This document shows positions 37,536 to 45,140 of a stretch of DNA of 47,629 nt, piece after piece. The notes under the pieces are model-generated. The model saw only the letters and a program-made list of their open reading frames with translations, ran no database searches and was not told where the DNA came from. Each line of letters opens with the position of its first letter. Position 1 is the stretch's first letter. Origin of the DNA: DATEHG01 sp035279705 (GTDB lineage: Bacteria > Gemmatimonadota > Gemmatimonadetes > Gemmatimonadales > GWC2-71-9). The stretch covers positions 1 through 47,629 of the forward strand of contig DATEHG010000120.1 of assembly GCA_035279705.1 (NCBI GenBank), given 5' to 3'. Made by a program: the position numbers and the translations under genes.

Positions 37536-38156
37536 GTGCCCCTGGTCTGGCTGGCCGCATCGTATCTCCTGGGTGCCATCCCGACCAGCTACCTCGCGGG
37601 TCGCCTGGGCCGCGGCATCGATCTCCGGGAACACGGCAGCCGGAATCTCGGCGCGACGAACGTGTACCGGGTCCTCGGCTGGAAGTACGCGATTCCGGTG
37701 GGACTGTTCGATGTGGCCAAGGGGCTGATCCCGGTGGTGCTCTTCGGTCCGCGAAGCACCGTGCTGCCCTACTTCCCGCTCTGGTGCGGGGCGCTGGCCA
37801 TCGTGGGACACGTCTTCTCGGTCTTTGTGGGCTACAAGGGAGGCAAAGGCGTCGCCACGGCAGCGGGGGTGATCCTCGGTCTCGCACCGCTGGCACTGCC
37901 GGCAGTCCTGGTGATCTGGGCCGTGATCGTCCGCGTCACCGGATACGTATCGCTGGGATCGATCGTGGCGGCGGTGCTCTTTCCGCTGGCGGACTGGCTG
38001 TTTCATCCGGCGCGGCGCGGACCGGTCACCCTCGCGTTCGACGTGACCGTGGCGGGCTTCATCGTCTGGAAGCACCGGGCGAACATCGGGCGGCTGCTGT
38101 CGGGCACGGAGAATCGTTTCGGCCGTCACCAGGCCGCGGCTCCGCCGAGTCCATGA
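37536..38156 (+). CDS. plsY: acyl-phosphate:glycerol-3-phosphate acyltransferase PlsY
   Basis: A 206-residue inner-membrane enzyme making lysophosphatidic acid from acyl-phosphate. GTG start at 37536. Three conserved cytosolic motifs: GAIPTSYLAGRLGRGIDLRE with HGSRNLGATNVYRVLGWK, VGYKGGKGVATAAGV, and the third near FIVWKHRANIGRLLSGTENR. Several TM helices lie between. It pairs with gpsA, which supplies its glycerol-3-phosphate, through an ATGA overlap. Confidence 0.94.
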   Translation: MPLVWLAASYLLGAIPTSYLAGRLGRGIDLREHGSRNLGATNVYRVLGWKYAIPVGLFDVAKGLIPVVLFGPRSTVLPYFPLWCGALAIVGHVFSVFVGYKGGKGVATAAGVILGLAPLALPAVLVIWAVIVRVTGYVSLGSIVAAVLFPLADWLFHPARRGPVTLAFDVTVAGFIVWKHRANIGRLLSGTENRFGRHQAAAPPSP

Positions 38157-39151
38157 GCCGGATCGGGGTGCTGGGCGCCGGCAGCTGGGGCACCACGCTG
38201 GCGGACCTGCTGGCGCGGAACGGTCACGAAGTTTGCCTCTGGGCCTATGAGCCGGAGGTGGCCGAATCGGTCAACGCCCGCCGGGAGAACCCGGTTTACC
38301 TGGCGGGGTGCCGGCTCGCGGAGGGCTTGAGCGCCACCTCCAGCGCAGCGCACGCGGTACGCGGCGCCGACCTGGTGCTCTGCGCCACTCCGAGCCATGC
38401 GGTCCGCGCGGTGCTGAGCGGCGTTGCCGCAGCAGTACCGGCCGGCGTGATCTGCGTGAGCGCGACCAAGGGCCTCGAGCCCGGCTCGCTCAAAACCGCA
38501 TCGGCGGTGATTGGCGAGGTCTGGCCGGAGACGAGGGTGGTGGTGCTGTCCGGACCGAGCTTCGCCCTGGAGGTGTTTCAGGGGCAGCCCACCGCCGTCT
38601 GCGCCGCCTCGCGCGATGAAGCGGCCGCCGGCGAGACGCAACGGCAGTTCTCCAATGCGCGGTTCCGGGTGTATGGCAGCCGCGACCCGATCGGCGTCGA
38701 GCTGGGCGGAGCGCTCAAGAACGTGATCGCGATCGCTGCCGGGATTCTCGAGGGGCTCGGGCTGGGCCACAACCCGCGGGCGGCGCTGATCACCCGGGGA
38801 TTGGCGGAAATCACCAGGCTGGGAGTCGCGATGGGCGCCGACCCGATGACGTTCGCAGGGCTGGCGGGCATGGGCGACCTGGTCCTGACGGCCACCGGCC
38901 AGCTGAGCCGGAACCGGACCCTGGGCGTGGCACTCGCGAAGGGGCAAACCCTGGCGGAGTACTCCGCGGCCCACCGCACCGTGGCGGAAGGTGTCGGGAC
39001 GGCCCAAGCCGCCGTGGCCCTGGGCGAGCGGTACGGAGTGGAATTACCGATCTGTCACCAGGTGAGCCGGATCCTCTTCGAGGGGAAGCCCCCGGCCGAG
39101 GCGGTCAAGGACCTCATGGAGCGAGCGCTCAAGATGGAGCAGTGGCGGTGA
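38153..39151 (+). CDS. gpsA: NAD(P)-dependent glycerol-3-phosphate dehydrogenase
   Basis: A 332-residue cytosolic enzyme forming glycerol-3-phosphate for phospholipid synthesis. Nucleotide motif VLGAGSWGTTLADLLARNGH; SGPSFALEVFQGQPTAVCAA and the catalytic lysine in ELGGALKNVIAIAAGI, then GLAGMGDLVLTATGQLSRNR. The ATG at 38153 overlaps the plsY stop. Its stop overlaps the GTG of the next regulator gene. Confidence 0.95.
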   Translation: MSRIGVLGAGSWGTTLADLLARNGHEVCLWAYEPEVAESVNARRENPVYLAGCRLAEGLSATSSAAHAVRGADLVLCATPSHAVRAVLSGVAAAVPAGVICVSATKGLEPGSLKTASAVIGEVWPETRVVVLSGPSFALEVFQGQPTAVCAASRDEAAAGETQRQFSNARFRVYGSRDPIGVELGGALKNVIAIAAGILEGLGLGHNPRAALITRGLAEITRLGVAMGADPMTFAGLAGMGDLVLTATGQLSRNRTLGVALAKGQTLAEYSAAHRTVAEGVGTAQAAVALGERYGVELPICHQVSRILFEGKPPAEAVKDLMERALKMEQWR

Positions 39152-39540
39152 CCATGTCCCGGCCCGTGCAGGAATTCTTCTCGATCGGCGAGGTCTGCGC
39201 GCTCACCGATCTCAAGCCGCACGTGCTGAGGTACTGGGAGAGCCAGTTCCGTTTCCTCAATCCCGCCAAGAATCGCTCCGGCAACCGGGTCTACAAGAGC
39301 CGGGAGGTCGAGCTGATCATGTTCGTCAAGCACCTGCTCTACACGGAAAAGTTCACCATCGACGGAGCCCGGGCCCGGATCGAGCATTACCGGCGCACGG
39401 GCGAACTCCGCATCGCGGCGCACCGGGCACTGGAGACCGAGACGATCCAGGACCTGCGACTCGCGCTCGAGGAGATCGAACGGGTGCTGGACGGCAAGAC
39501 CCCACTGCCGCGGCCGGAGCGCGATCCCGACCCCCGTTAG
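39148..39540 (+). CDS. MerR-family transcriptional regulator
   Basis: A 130-residue DNA-binding protein. The winged helix-turn-helix (residues 8-75) begins FFSIGEVCALTDLKPHVLRY and has WESQFRFLNPAKNRSGNRVY, the form found in MerR-like regulators linked to cell-envelope operons. A short dimerisation helix follows (LETETIQDLRLALEEIERVL); there are no effector cysteines. GTG at 39148 overlaps the gpsA stop; ATG at 39154 is the alternative. The target is unknown. Confidence 0.85.
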   Translation: MTMSRPVQEFFSIGEVCALTDLKPHVLRYWESQFRFLNPAKNRSGNRVYKSREVELIMFVKHLLYTEKFTIDGARARIEHYRRTGELRIAAHRALETETIQDLRLALEEIERVLDGKTPLPRPERDPDPR

Positions 39541-39566
39541 GGCCTCTCAAAGGCGGCGCCCGCCGC

Positions 39567-39572
39567 TATCTT
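39567..39572 (+). promoter_or_regulatory. -10-like hexamer upstream of surE
   Basis: TATCTT stands 11 bases before the surE ATG, which has no Shine-Dalgarno. If used, transcription would begin about five bases from the start codon, giving an almost leaderless mRNA. No convincing -35 element is visible. Confidence 0.3.
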
Positions 39573-39583
39573 CCAGCCAATCC

Positions 39584-40339
39584 ATGCAGATACTGGTCAG
39601 CAATGACGACGGGATCCTGGCCCCGGGACTCGCCCTCCTCGCCGATGCGTGCGCCGAGGTGGGGCAGGTGACCGTGGTTGCCCCGGACCGCGAGCAGAGC
39701 GGCACCTCGCATTCGCTGACCATGCACCGGCCACTCCGTCCGAGACGCCGGCCCGACGGAAGCTGGCAGGTGGACGGCACCCCGACAGACTGCGTACTGC
39801 TCGCCCTCGGCGCGCTGATGCCGCAGCGCCCCGAATTCGTCTTCTCCGGGATCAATCACGGGCCCAACATGGGGGAGGATGTCCTCTACTCCGGCACCGT
39901 GGCTGTGGCCATGGAGGCGGTGACGCTGGGCGTGCCCGGGGTGGCCCTGTCATTCGCCGGCGGCTCATCCGACTTCGAGACTCTTGCGACTTATCGGGTA
40001 CTGCTGACCAGCCTCATCCGGCGGATCGTGTCCGTGGAAAACTTCCCGCGCGACACGCTGCTCAACATCAACCTCCCGCCTGTACCCGCGGCGGAGGTCA
40101 AGGGCATCCGCGTCGTCCCCCTGGGCAGCCGCTACTTCGAGGAGTCGCTCACCCGGATGAAGGATCCGTGGGGCCACGAGATGTTCTGGATCGGGGGCGG
40201 CACCATCCACTACACGGGCGGCACGGACACCGATCACCATGCGGTGGACGAGGGGTTCATCGCGATCACGCCGCTGCACATGGACCTGACCAACTACGAT
40301 CTGCTCGAGACGGTGCGGGGATGGTCGCTCGAGGGGTAG
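39584..40339 (+). CDS. surE: 5'/3'-nucleotidase SurE
   Basis: A 251-residue metal-dependent phosphatase on nucleoside monophosphates and short polyphosphate. N-terminus MQILVSNDDGILAPGLALLA holds the Asp-Asp metal pair and the phosphate-binding Asn and Ser; PDREQSGTSHSLTMHRPLRP and SGINHGPNMGEDVLYSGTV are strong SurE signatures. Length is typical. It overlaps pcm, the same neighbour as in E. coli (surE-pcm). Confidence 0.95.
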   Translation: MQILVSNDDGILAPGLALLADACAEVGQVTVVAPDREQSGTSHSLTMHRPLRPRRRPDGSWQVDGTPTDCVLLALGALMPQRPEFVFSGINHGPNMGEDVLYSGTVAVAMEAVTLGVPGVALSFAGGSSDFETLATYRVLLTSLIRRIVSVENFPRDTLLNINLPPVPAAEVKGIRVVPLGSRYFEESLTRMKDPWGHEMFWIGGGTIHYTGGTDTDHHAVDEGFIAITPLHMDLTNYDLLETVRGWSLEG

Positions 40340-40992
40340 GGGAGGGGGACTCCTACGGCGGGTACCGCAGCCGCCTGGTGAGCGAGCTGCAGCTGAAGGG
40401 CATTCGCGACCTGGCCGTGCTCAACGCGATCGCCCAGGTGCCGCGCCATCTCTTCGTGCCCGCCAGCGTCCGCCATCGTGCCTATGAAGACTCGGCGCTG
40501 CCGATCGCCGGGGGCCAGACCATTTCGCAGCCATGGGTGCAGGCCCGGTCACTCGAACTGGCGCGCCTCACCGGCAAGGAAAAGGTCCTCGAAGTCGGGA
40601 CCGGCTCCGGGTACCAGACCGCACTCCTCTCCCTGGTCGCCGGCAATGTCTTCAGCGTCGAGCGGATCCCGCAGCTGGCCCGCGAGGCCAGGGCCGCTCT
40701 CGACCTGGCGGGCATCCGGGGCGCTTCGGTGATGGTCGGAGACGGCACGCTCGGGTGGCGCCCCTACGCACCGTATGACGCCATCCTTGTCGCAGCCGCT
40801 TCCCCCCAGGCGCCAGAGCCGTTGCTCGACCAGCTCGCCGAAGGGGGCCGCCTGGTCATCCCCCTGGGCGATCGCGACACCCAGCGGCTCACTGTGATCC
40901 GGCGGAACGGGGACCGGTTCGAGCGGGAAACCCAGAGTGATGTCCGGTTCGTCCCCCTGATCGGCCAGTTCGGCTTCGAAAGCTCCCCCTGA
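40321..40992 (+). CDS. pcm: protein-L-isoaspartate O-methyltransferase
   Basis: A 223-residue enzyme that repairs isoaspartyl residues in ageing proteins with SAM. ATG at 40321 lies 19 bases inside surE. Signatures: VPRHLFVPASVRHRAYEDSA, the Ser in GGQTISQPWVQA, and SAM motif VLEVGTGSGYQTALLSLVAG. Later GDGTLGWRPYAPYDAILVAA. Its stop overlaps the DedA start codon (TGATG). Confidence 0.95.
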   Translation: MVARGVGEGDSYGGYRSRLVSELQLKGIRDLAVLNAIAQVPRHLFVPASVRHRAYEDSALPIAGGQTISQPWVQARSLELARLTGKEKVLEVGTGSGYQTALLSLVAGNVFSVERIPQLAREARAALDLAGIRGASVMVGDGTLGWRPYAPYDAILVAAASPQAPEPLLDQLAEGGRLVIPLGDRDTQRLTVIRRNGDRFERETQSDVRFVPLIGQFGFESSP

Positions 40993-41630
40993 TGATTTAC
41001 GCGTTCTTCCAATGGCTCATCGACACCATCGGGGTCCTGGGCTACCCCGGGATCGTGGTGCTCATGGCCATCGAGTCGAGTGTGCTCCCGCTTCCCAGTG
41101 AACTGGTGATGCCTCCGGCCGGATACCTCGCGGCCAGGGGCCAGATGGATCCGGTGCTGGCCGTCCTGGCCGGGGCCGCCGGCAGCATCCTGGGAGCGCT
41201 GGCCAATTACGGGCTGGCCATCTGGCTGGGGGAGCCGTTTCTGCGCCGGTTCGGCCGGTACGTGCTGATTTCACCGGCAGCTCTCGACCGGGCCGAAGCA
41301 TTCTTCCTTCGTCACGGTGAAATCGGCACCTTTCTCGGCCGCCTGGTTCCGGTGGTGCGGCACCTGATTTCGATCCCGGCAGGGATGGCGCGCATGAACC
41401 TGCGGCGGTTTGTAGCCTTCACGGGCCTCGGGGCGGGGGCGTGGTGCGCCGTGCTCGTCTACATCGGCTGGCTGATCGGTCAGCATGAAGCTGCACTCGG
41501 CGAGGCCGCCCGCCAGGCGTTCACCACCGAGGCGCACGCCTGGGTGGTCTACCGGGTCCTGCCGGCGGTAGCCGTGATCCTGGTGGCTTATGCCTTCTGG
41601 TACCGGCGCAGGGGTCCCGAGCCGAGGTGA
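40992..41630 (+). CDS. DedA-family membrane protein
   Basis: A 212-residue inner-membrane protein of the SNARE-associated/DedA family, several members of which flip undecaprenyl phosphate or phospholipids. Motifs: ESSVLPLPSELVMPPAGYLA, GAAGSILGALANYGLAIWLG and the FLGRLVPVVRHLISIPAGMA segment with the conserved Arg. About five hydrophobic segments; the C-terminus is basic. Which lipid it moves is not deducible. Its stop overlaps the acylphosphatase GTG. Confidence 0.88.
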   Translation: MIYAFFQWLIDTIGVLGYPGIVVLMAIESSVLPLPSELVMPPAGYLAARGQMDPVLAVLAGAAGSILGALANYGLAIWLGEPFLRRFGRYVLISPAALDRAEAFFLRHGEIGTFLGRLVPVVRHLISIPAGMARMNLRRFVAFTGLGAGAWCAVLVYIGWLIGQHEAALGEAARQAFTTEAHAWVVYRVLPAVAVILVAYAFWYRRRGPEPR

Positions 41631-41896
41631 CCAGACGCTGGCTGGTGGCCGGACAGGTTCAAGGGGTAGGGTTCCGGGCCTTCGTGGCCCGGCGGGCAAC
41701 TGAATTGGGCGTGACGGGGGAGGTCAGAAACCTTCCGGATGGGCGGGTGGAAGTGATCGCCCAAGGCAGCGAGCAGGCCCTGGCCGCACTTCGCGAGCTC
41801 CTCGGGACCGGACCGAGAATGGCCCGGGTCTCGAGTGTGGAAAATACTGAGATATCAGTTGATATGACAGAGTATAAAGCATTTGCCATCAAGTGA
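41627..41896 (+). CDS. acyP: acylphosphatase
   Basis: An 89-residue enzyme hydrolysing acyl-phosphates. GTG start overlapping the DedA stop. Signature VQGVGFRAFVARRATELG with the catalytic Arg, and VRNLPDGRVEVIAQG with the catalytic Asn; both present. The last 25 codons are unusually AT-rich for this genome and contain a palindrome (41852-41865). Confidence 0.93.
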   Translation: MTRRWLVAGQVQGVGFRAFVARRATELGVTGEVRNLPDGRVEVIAQGSEQALAALRELLGTGPRMARVSSVENTEISVDMTEYKAFAIK

Positions 41897-41931
41897 TTGG
41901 AGAATTCACACCCAATGTTGCAATCTTCATG

Positions 41932-42462
41932 ATGAACCCCCTTGCCGATCGCGTCAGGCAGGCGCTCCGGGCCGTGCCGAACTACCCCAAACCGGGGATC
42001 ATTTTCCAGGACATCACTCCTCTGCTCGCGGACGCGGAGCTGATGGCCGGGGTCGTTCGTGAGATGGCCGCCCCCTACAGGGACGCCGGGGTTTCCCACA
42101 TCCTTGGGATCGAAGCCAGGGGCTTCATCTTCGGCTCGGCAATGGCTGTCGAGATGGGGGCAGGGTTCATTCCCGCTCGCAAACCAGGCAAGCTGCCCTG
42201 GGAGACGGTAAGGGAGACCTACCAGCTCGAATACGGCACCGATGCGCTCGAGGCCCACCGCGACGCCTGTATCGGAGGGGCGAGAGTGCTGGTCGTCGAC
42301 GACGTCCTGGCCACGGGGGGGACCGCGGTGGCCGCAGGGGAGCTGGTCCGGCGCCTCGGGGGAGACCTGGTTGGGTGGTCTTTCCTGCTGGAACTGGGGT
42401 TTCTGCCCGGCCGGAAGCGGCTGACCGGGGCCCCAGCGACCTCTATCATCACCTTGAACTGA
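41932..42462 (+). CDS. apt: adenine phosphoribosyltransferase
   Basis: A 176-residue purine-salvage enzyme making AMP from adenine and PRPP. Signatures: VPNYPKPGIIFQDITPLLAD, GIEARGFIFGSAMAVEMG and PRPP loop VLVVDDVLATGGTAVAAGEL. I chose ATG at 41932 to match the normal family length; ATG at 41929 and a GTG at 41893 overlapping the acylphosphatase stop (GTGA) are alternatives. The upstream GGAGA at 41899 is too far from 41932. Confidence 0.92.
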   Translation: MNPLADRVRQALRAVPNYPKPGIIFQDITPLLADAELMAGVVREMAAPYRDAGVSHILGIEARGFIFGSAMAVEMGAGFIPARKPGKLPWETVRETYQLEYGTDALEAHRDACIGGARVLVVDDVLATGGTAVAAGELVRRLGGDLVGWSFLLELGFLPGRKRLTGAPATSIITLN

Positions 42463-42466
42463 GCCC

Positions 42467-42495
42467 TTCATCCAAACTGCGGCACGGGCTATACT
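42467..42495 (+). promoter_or_regulatory. candidate promoter of tRNA-Arg
   Basis: TATACT at 42490-42495 has a partial -35 (TTCATC, 42467-42472) 17 bases upstream and lies 17 bases before the mature tRNA. Supported only by consensus and position. Confidence 0.45.
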
Positions 42496-42512
42496 TCCGG
42501 GTTTGGAGACCT

Positions 42513-42586
42513 GCCCCCGTAGCTCAGCTGGATAGAGCAGCGGTTTCCTAAACCGTTGGCCGGACGTTCGAATCGTCTCGGGGGCA
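42513..42586 (+). tRNA. tRNA-Arg (anticodon CCT)
   Basis: A 74-base cloverleaf: acceptor GCCCCCG/CGGGGGC, D arm GCTC/GAGC, anticodon stem GCGGT/ACCGT around TTCCTAA, T arm GGACG/CGTCT with TTCGAAT, discriminator A. Anticodon CCT reads the rare AGG codon. CCA is not encoded. Confidence 0.95.
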
Positions 42587-42643
42587 CTTGTTGCTGTCCC
42601 GAAGGCTGGCGCGACCCGACGACCACATCCGTTTCGTGAGATC

Positions 42644-43339
42644 ATGACGAGCATGACCCCAACTGTCCCTGCAGCCGGCTCAACCCCCGCACCCCAACCG
42701 GCCGCGCCCGCGGCCCGGTCACCCAGCAAGCTGGGGGAGTGGCTTTCGGTCCGGCAGAACCAGTACACCGCCGGAGTGGGCGCCGCGCTTGTGGTGGTGC
42801 TGGCCGTCGGGCTGGTGGTCTGGGGCGGAAAGCGGAAGCAGCAGTTTGCCATGCGGGCACTGGATGAGGCCCGCGGAACGGCCGAAGCGGGGAACCTGCC
42901 GCTGGCAGCGAGCCAGTTGCAGAGGGTGATCAGCAGCTATGGCGGGACGGACGCGGCGGCAGAGGCCACGATCGCCCTCAACCAGGTCCGGATGATCAAT
43001 GGCCAGTCCGAACTGGCCGTGACCGGCCTGCGGGACTTCCTCAAGACCAATCCCGCGCCCAAGTACCTGTCCACCGCCCAGTCAATGCTTGGCACCGCGC
43101 TGGAGAACACCGGCAAAGCGGCTGATGCCGGGGCGGCGTTTCTGTCCGCCGCCGAATCGGCCGAGTTGCCGTTCCTCAAGGCCGAGTACCTGGTTGATGC
43201 GGGTCGAGCGTTTTCGAACGCCGGCAAGAAGGACGACGCGATCAAGGCATACCGCCAGGTGGTTACAGACCTGAGGGATCAGCCCGCGTATACCGAGGCG
43301 ATGGTCCGGCTATCGGAGCTGACGCAAGGGAAGCTCTGA
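42644..43339 (+). CDS. membrane-anchored tetratricopeptide-like protein
   Basis: A 231-residue protein. A Pro/Ala-rich N-terminus (to about 27) precedes one TM helix (VGAALVVVLAVGLVVWG, about 44-62), so most of the protein is periplasmic. It holds about four TPR-like units (ARGTAEAGNLPLAASQLQRV; STAQSMLGTALENTGKAADA; AGRAFSNAGKKDDAIKAYRQ). The layout resembles YfgM-type proteins of the Sec/periplasmic chaperone network, but the match is structural only. ATG at 42653 is an alternative start. A strong terminator follows. Confidence 0.78.
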   Translation: MTSMTPTVPAAGSTPAPQPAAPAARSPSKLGEWLSVRQNQYTAGVGAALVVVLAVGLVVWGGKRKQQFAMRALDEARGTAEAGNLPLAASQLQRVISSYGGTDAAAEATIALNQVRMINGQSELAVTGLRDFLKTNPAPKYLSTAQSMLGTALENTGKAADAGAAFLSAAESAELPFLKAEYLVDAGRAFSNAGKKDDAIKAYRQVVTDLRDQPAYTEAMVRLSELTQGKL

Positions 43340-43371
43340 TTCCCGGGTTCGATTGGCAGCAAGGCAGGAGC

Positions 43372-43405
43372 ACGGCTCGAGCGAAGGCTCGGGCCGTTTT
43401 GTTTG
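43372..43405 (+). terminator. rho-independent terminator after the TPR-like gene
   Basis: An 11-bp stem (43372-43382 with 43387-43397, one G-T pair) closes on the tetraloop GAAG and is followed by TTTTGTTT. It is the cleanest terminator in the window and ends the plus-strand gene series. Confidence 0.85.
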
Positions 43406-43449
43406 AGTAACTGGCGCTGATAGAGGCGACTGGTCGGCAATCTGTCGCG

Positions 43450-43585
43450 CCAGTGATATGTCGTATAATATGTATTATGTTAACTAATAATCTGGAAAGA
43501 TGTGGAATACCCGGGAAAACCACCCATTCAAGCGATATTTTGACTGTTTTTGAGGCAAGTCAGGCAGGTTACCCACATTTGCCGC
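43450..43585 (+). other. AT-rich convergent intergenic region
   Basis: This stretch between the plus-strand TPR gene and minus-strand dapF is far richer in A+T than its surroundings, especially 43455-43495. It holds a perfect TATAAT (43464-43469) and an inverted repeat ATAAT/ATTAT (43465-43478). I see no gene in it, and no gene lies downstream of the TATAAT in the right orientation. Confidence 0.5.
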
Positions 43586-44404
43586 TCAACCGGGCCAGAC
43601 ACCTTCGAACACCAATCGCCCCTCCCCCCCAAGCCAGAGGTCCACGGCCGATTCGCCATCCAGACGGGCAGAAACCCGCAGGGGCATTCCACTCCGGGTG
43701 CGGAACTCCGCGGGCAAGCCGGTCCGCCCTGCCATCGCGAGCACGACGCCAGCTGCCACCGTCCCGGTGCCACAAGCCAGGGTCTCGCCTTCGACCCCCC
43801 GCTCATAGGTCCTGATCCCGATCGGACCGGAGGGTGGCAGCGCAACGAAGTTCACATTGGCGCCGGCCGACCCGAGTTCCGGGTGGAACCGGAGCTCCCG
43901 GCCACGCCCCATCAGGTCGATAGCCTCAAGGTCCTCGACATCAACAACCAGGTGAGGTACGCCGACCACACCGAGATGCATCGACCGCTCCCCGGCCAGG
44001 AGCGGGACCCTCGAAATCACTTGAGGCAAGGGGACGGGAGTCAGGTTGAGCGCGGCCTGGTCGGGACCAGCTTCGGACCGGGTTCGAAACCTCCCCGCCC
44101 CGGTGACCAGCGTCATCCCTTCCGGCTGGCCGAGGCCCAGCCTGGCGGCCAGGCGGGTGCTACAGAGGGCGGCATTGCCGCACATGGCTGCCACGGACCC
44201 ATCGCAGTTCCAGAAGTGCATCCGGACCACGTCGGGCCCTTCCTCCGCCAGGACAACGAGCCCATCGGCCCCGACCCCCATTCTCCGGTCACAGATGGCC
44301 CGGATCCGCCCGGCACTCCACTGGGAGGCCGGGCTCTGCCGGGCGTCCAGCATGACGAAGTCATTGCCGGACCCGGTCATCTTGAAGAACGGCGTCCGAT
44401 TCAC
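43586..44404 (-). CDS. dapF: diaminopimelate epimerase
   Basis: A 272-residue PLP-independent epimerase converting LL- to meso-diaminopimelate for peptidoglycan and lysine. GTG start at 44404. N-terminus KMTGSGNDFVMLD is the DapF signature. The catalytic cysteines are Cys75 in FWNCDGSVAAMCGNAALC and Cys211 in GETLACGTGTVAAG. The first motif deviates from the usual CGNGxRC (Gly to Ala, Arg to Leu). Length is normal. It follows the GT2 gene by 13 bases and is probably the last gene of its operon. Confidence 0.9.
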   Translation of the reverse strand: MNRTPFFKMTGSGNDFVMLDARQSPASQWSAGRIRAICDRRMGVGADGLVVLAEEGPDVVRMHFWNCDGSVAAMCGNAALCSTRLAARLGLGQPEGMTLVTGAGRFRTRSEAGPDQAALNLTPVPLPQVISRVPLLAGERSMHLGVVGVPHLVVDVEDLEAIDLMGRGRELRFHPELGSAGANVNFVALPPSGPIGIRTYERGVEGETLACGTGTVAAGVVLAMAGRTGLPAEFRTRSGMPLRVSARLDGESAVDLWLGGEGRLVFEGVWPG

Positions 44405-44417
44405 CGCGGGCGGAGCC

Positions 44418-45140
44418 TCACTTCATCTTACCCATGGCTGACTGGAGGCGGAGCCACCAGACCATCCAGACCGCTTCCCGGACGATGCGCTTGTTCATCT
44501 TGCTCTGTCCCTCGACCCGGTCGTGGAAGATGATGGGCACTTCCACGATGCGGAAACCCTTCTTCCAGGCCCGGAAACTCATTTCAATCTGGAAGGCGTA
44601 GCCGTTGGACCGGACCTGGTCCAGGTCGATGGCGGCGAGCACCTGGCGGCGGAAGCACTTGAACCCGCCGGTGCTGTCAGTGAGCGGCATCCCGGTGATC
44701 CACCGGGCATAGGCATTGGCGCCGAGGGAGAGCAGCAGCCGTGACACCGGCCAGTTGATGACGTTGACCCCGGTCTTGTACCTCGAGCCAAGAACGAGGT
44801 CGGCGCCGGAGGCGGCCGCGAGGAACTTGGACAGGAAGGTGGGATCGTGGGAAAAATCGGCGTCCATCTCGAAGATGAGATCGAACCCCTGTTCCAGCGC
44901 CCAGCGGAACCCCGCAATGTAGGCGCGCCCCAGCCCTTCCTTAGCGCTGCGGTGCAGGCAGTGGATCCGCGGCTCGGCCCTGCCCATCTCATCGGCCAGC
45001 CGGCCCGTCCCGTCGGGGCTGTTGTCGTCGACGACCAGGATCTCGATGCGGGAGTCCTGCGCCAGAATCGCGGGAACGATCTGGGGGAGGTTCTTCGCCT
45101 CGTTGTAGGTCGGAACAATGACCAGGACGCGCTCAGCCAC
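44418..45140 (-). CDS. polyprenol-phosphate sugar synthase (GT2, Dpm1-like)
   Basis: A 240-residue glycosyltransferase that probably loads mannose or another hexose from an activated nucleotide onto polyprenyl phosphate. Start MAERVLVIVPTYNEAKNLPQ (GTG at 45140, eight bases inside the upstream gene). Motifs: LVVDDNSPDGTGRLAD, EGLGRAYIAGFRWAL, the DxD MDADFSHDP, and GGFKCFRRQVLAAI with SNGYAFQIEM, all typical of bacterial/archaeal Dpm1. It has no C-terminal TM (GtrA-like) domain, unlike CsbB/GtrB. Sugar and acceptor are inferred. Confidence 0.87.
   Translation of the reverse strand: MAERVLVIVPTYNEAKNLPQIVPAILAQDSRIEILVVDDNSPDGTGRLADEMGRAEPRIHCLHRSAKEGLGRAYIAGFRWALEQGFDLIFEMDADFSHDPTFLSKFLAAASGADLVLGSRYKTGVNVINWPVSRLLLSLGANAYARWITGMPLTDSTGGFKCFRRQVLAAIDLDQVRSNGYAFQIEMSFRAWKKGFRIVEVPIIFHDRVEGQSKMNKRIVREAVWMVWWLRLQSAMGKMK

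Noticed and set aside
43550..44533. Plus-strand open frame of 327 codons opposite dapF
   Set aside because: dapF on the minus strand has all catalytic motifs; the plus frame is a shadow without family features.
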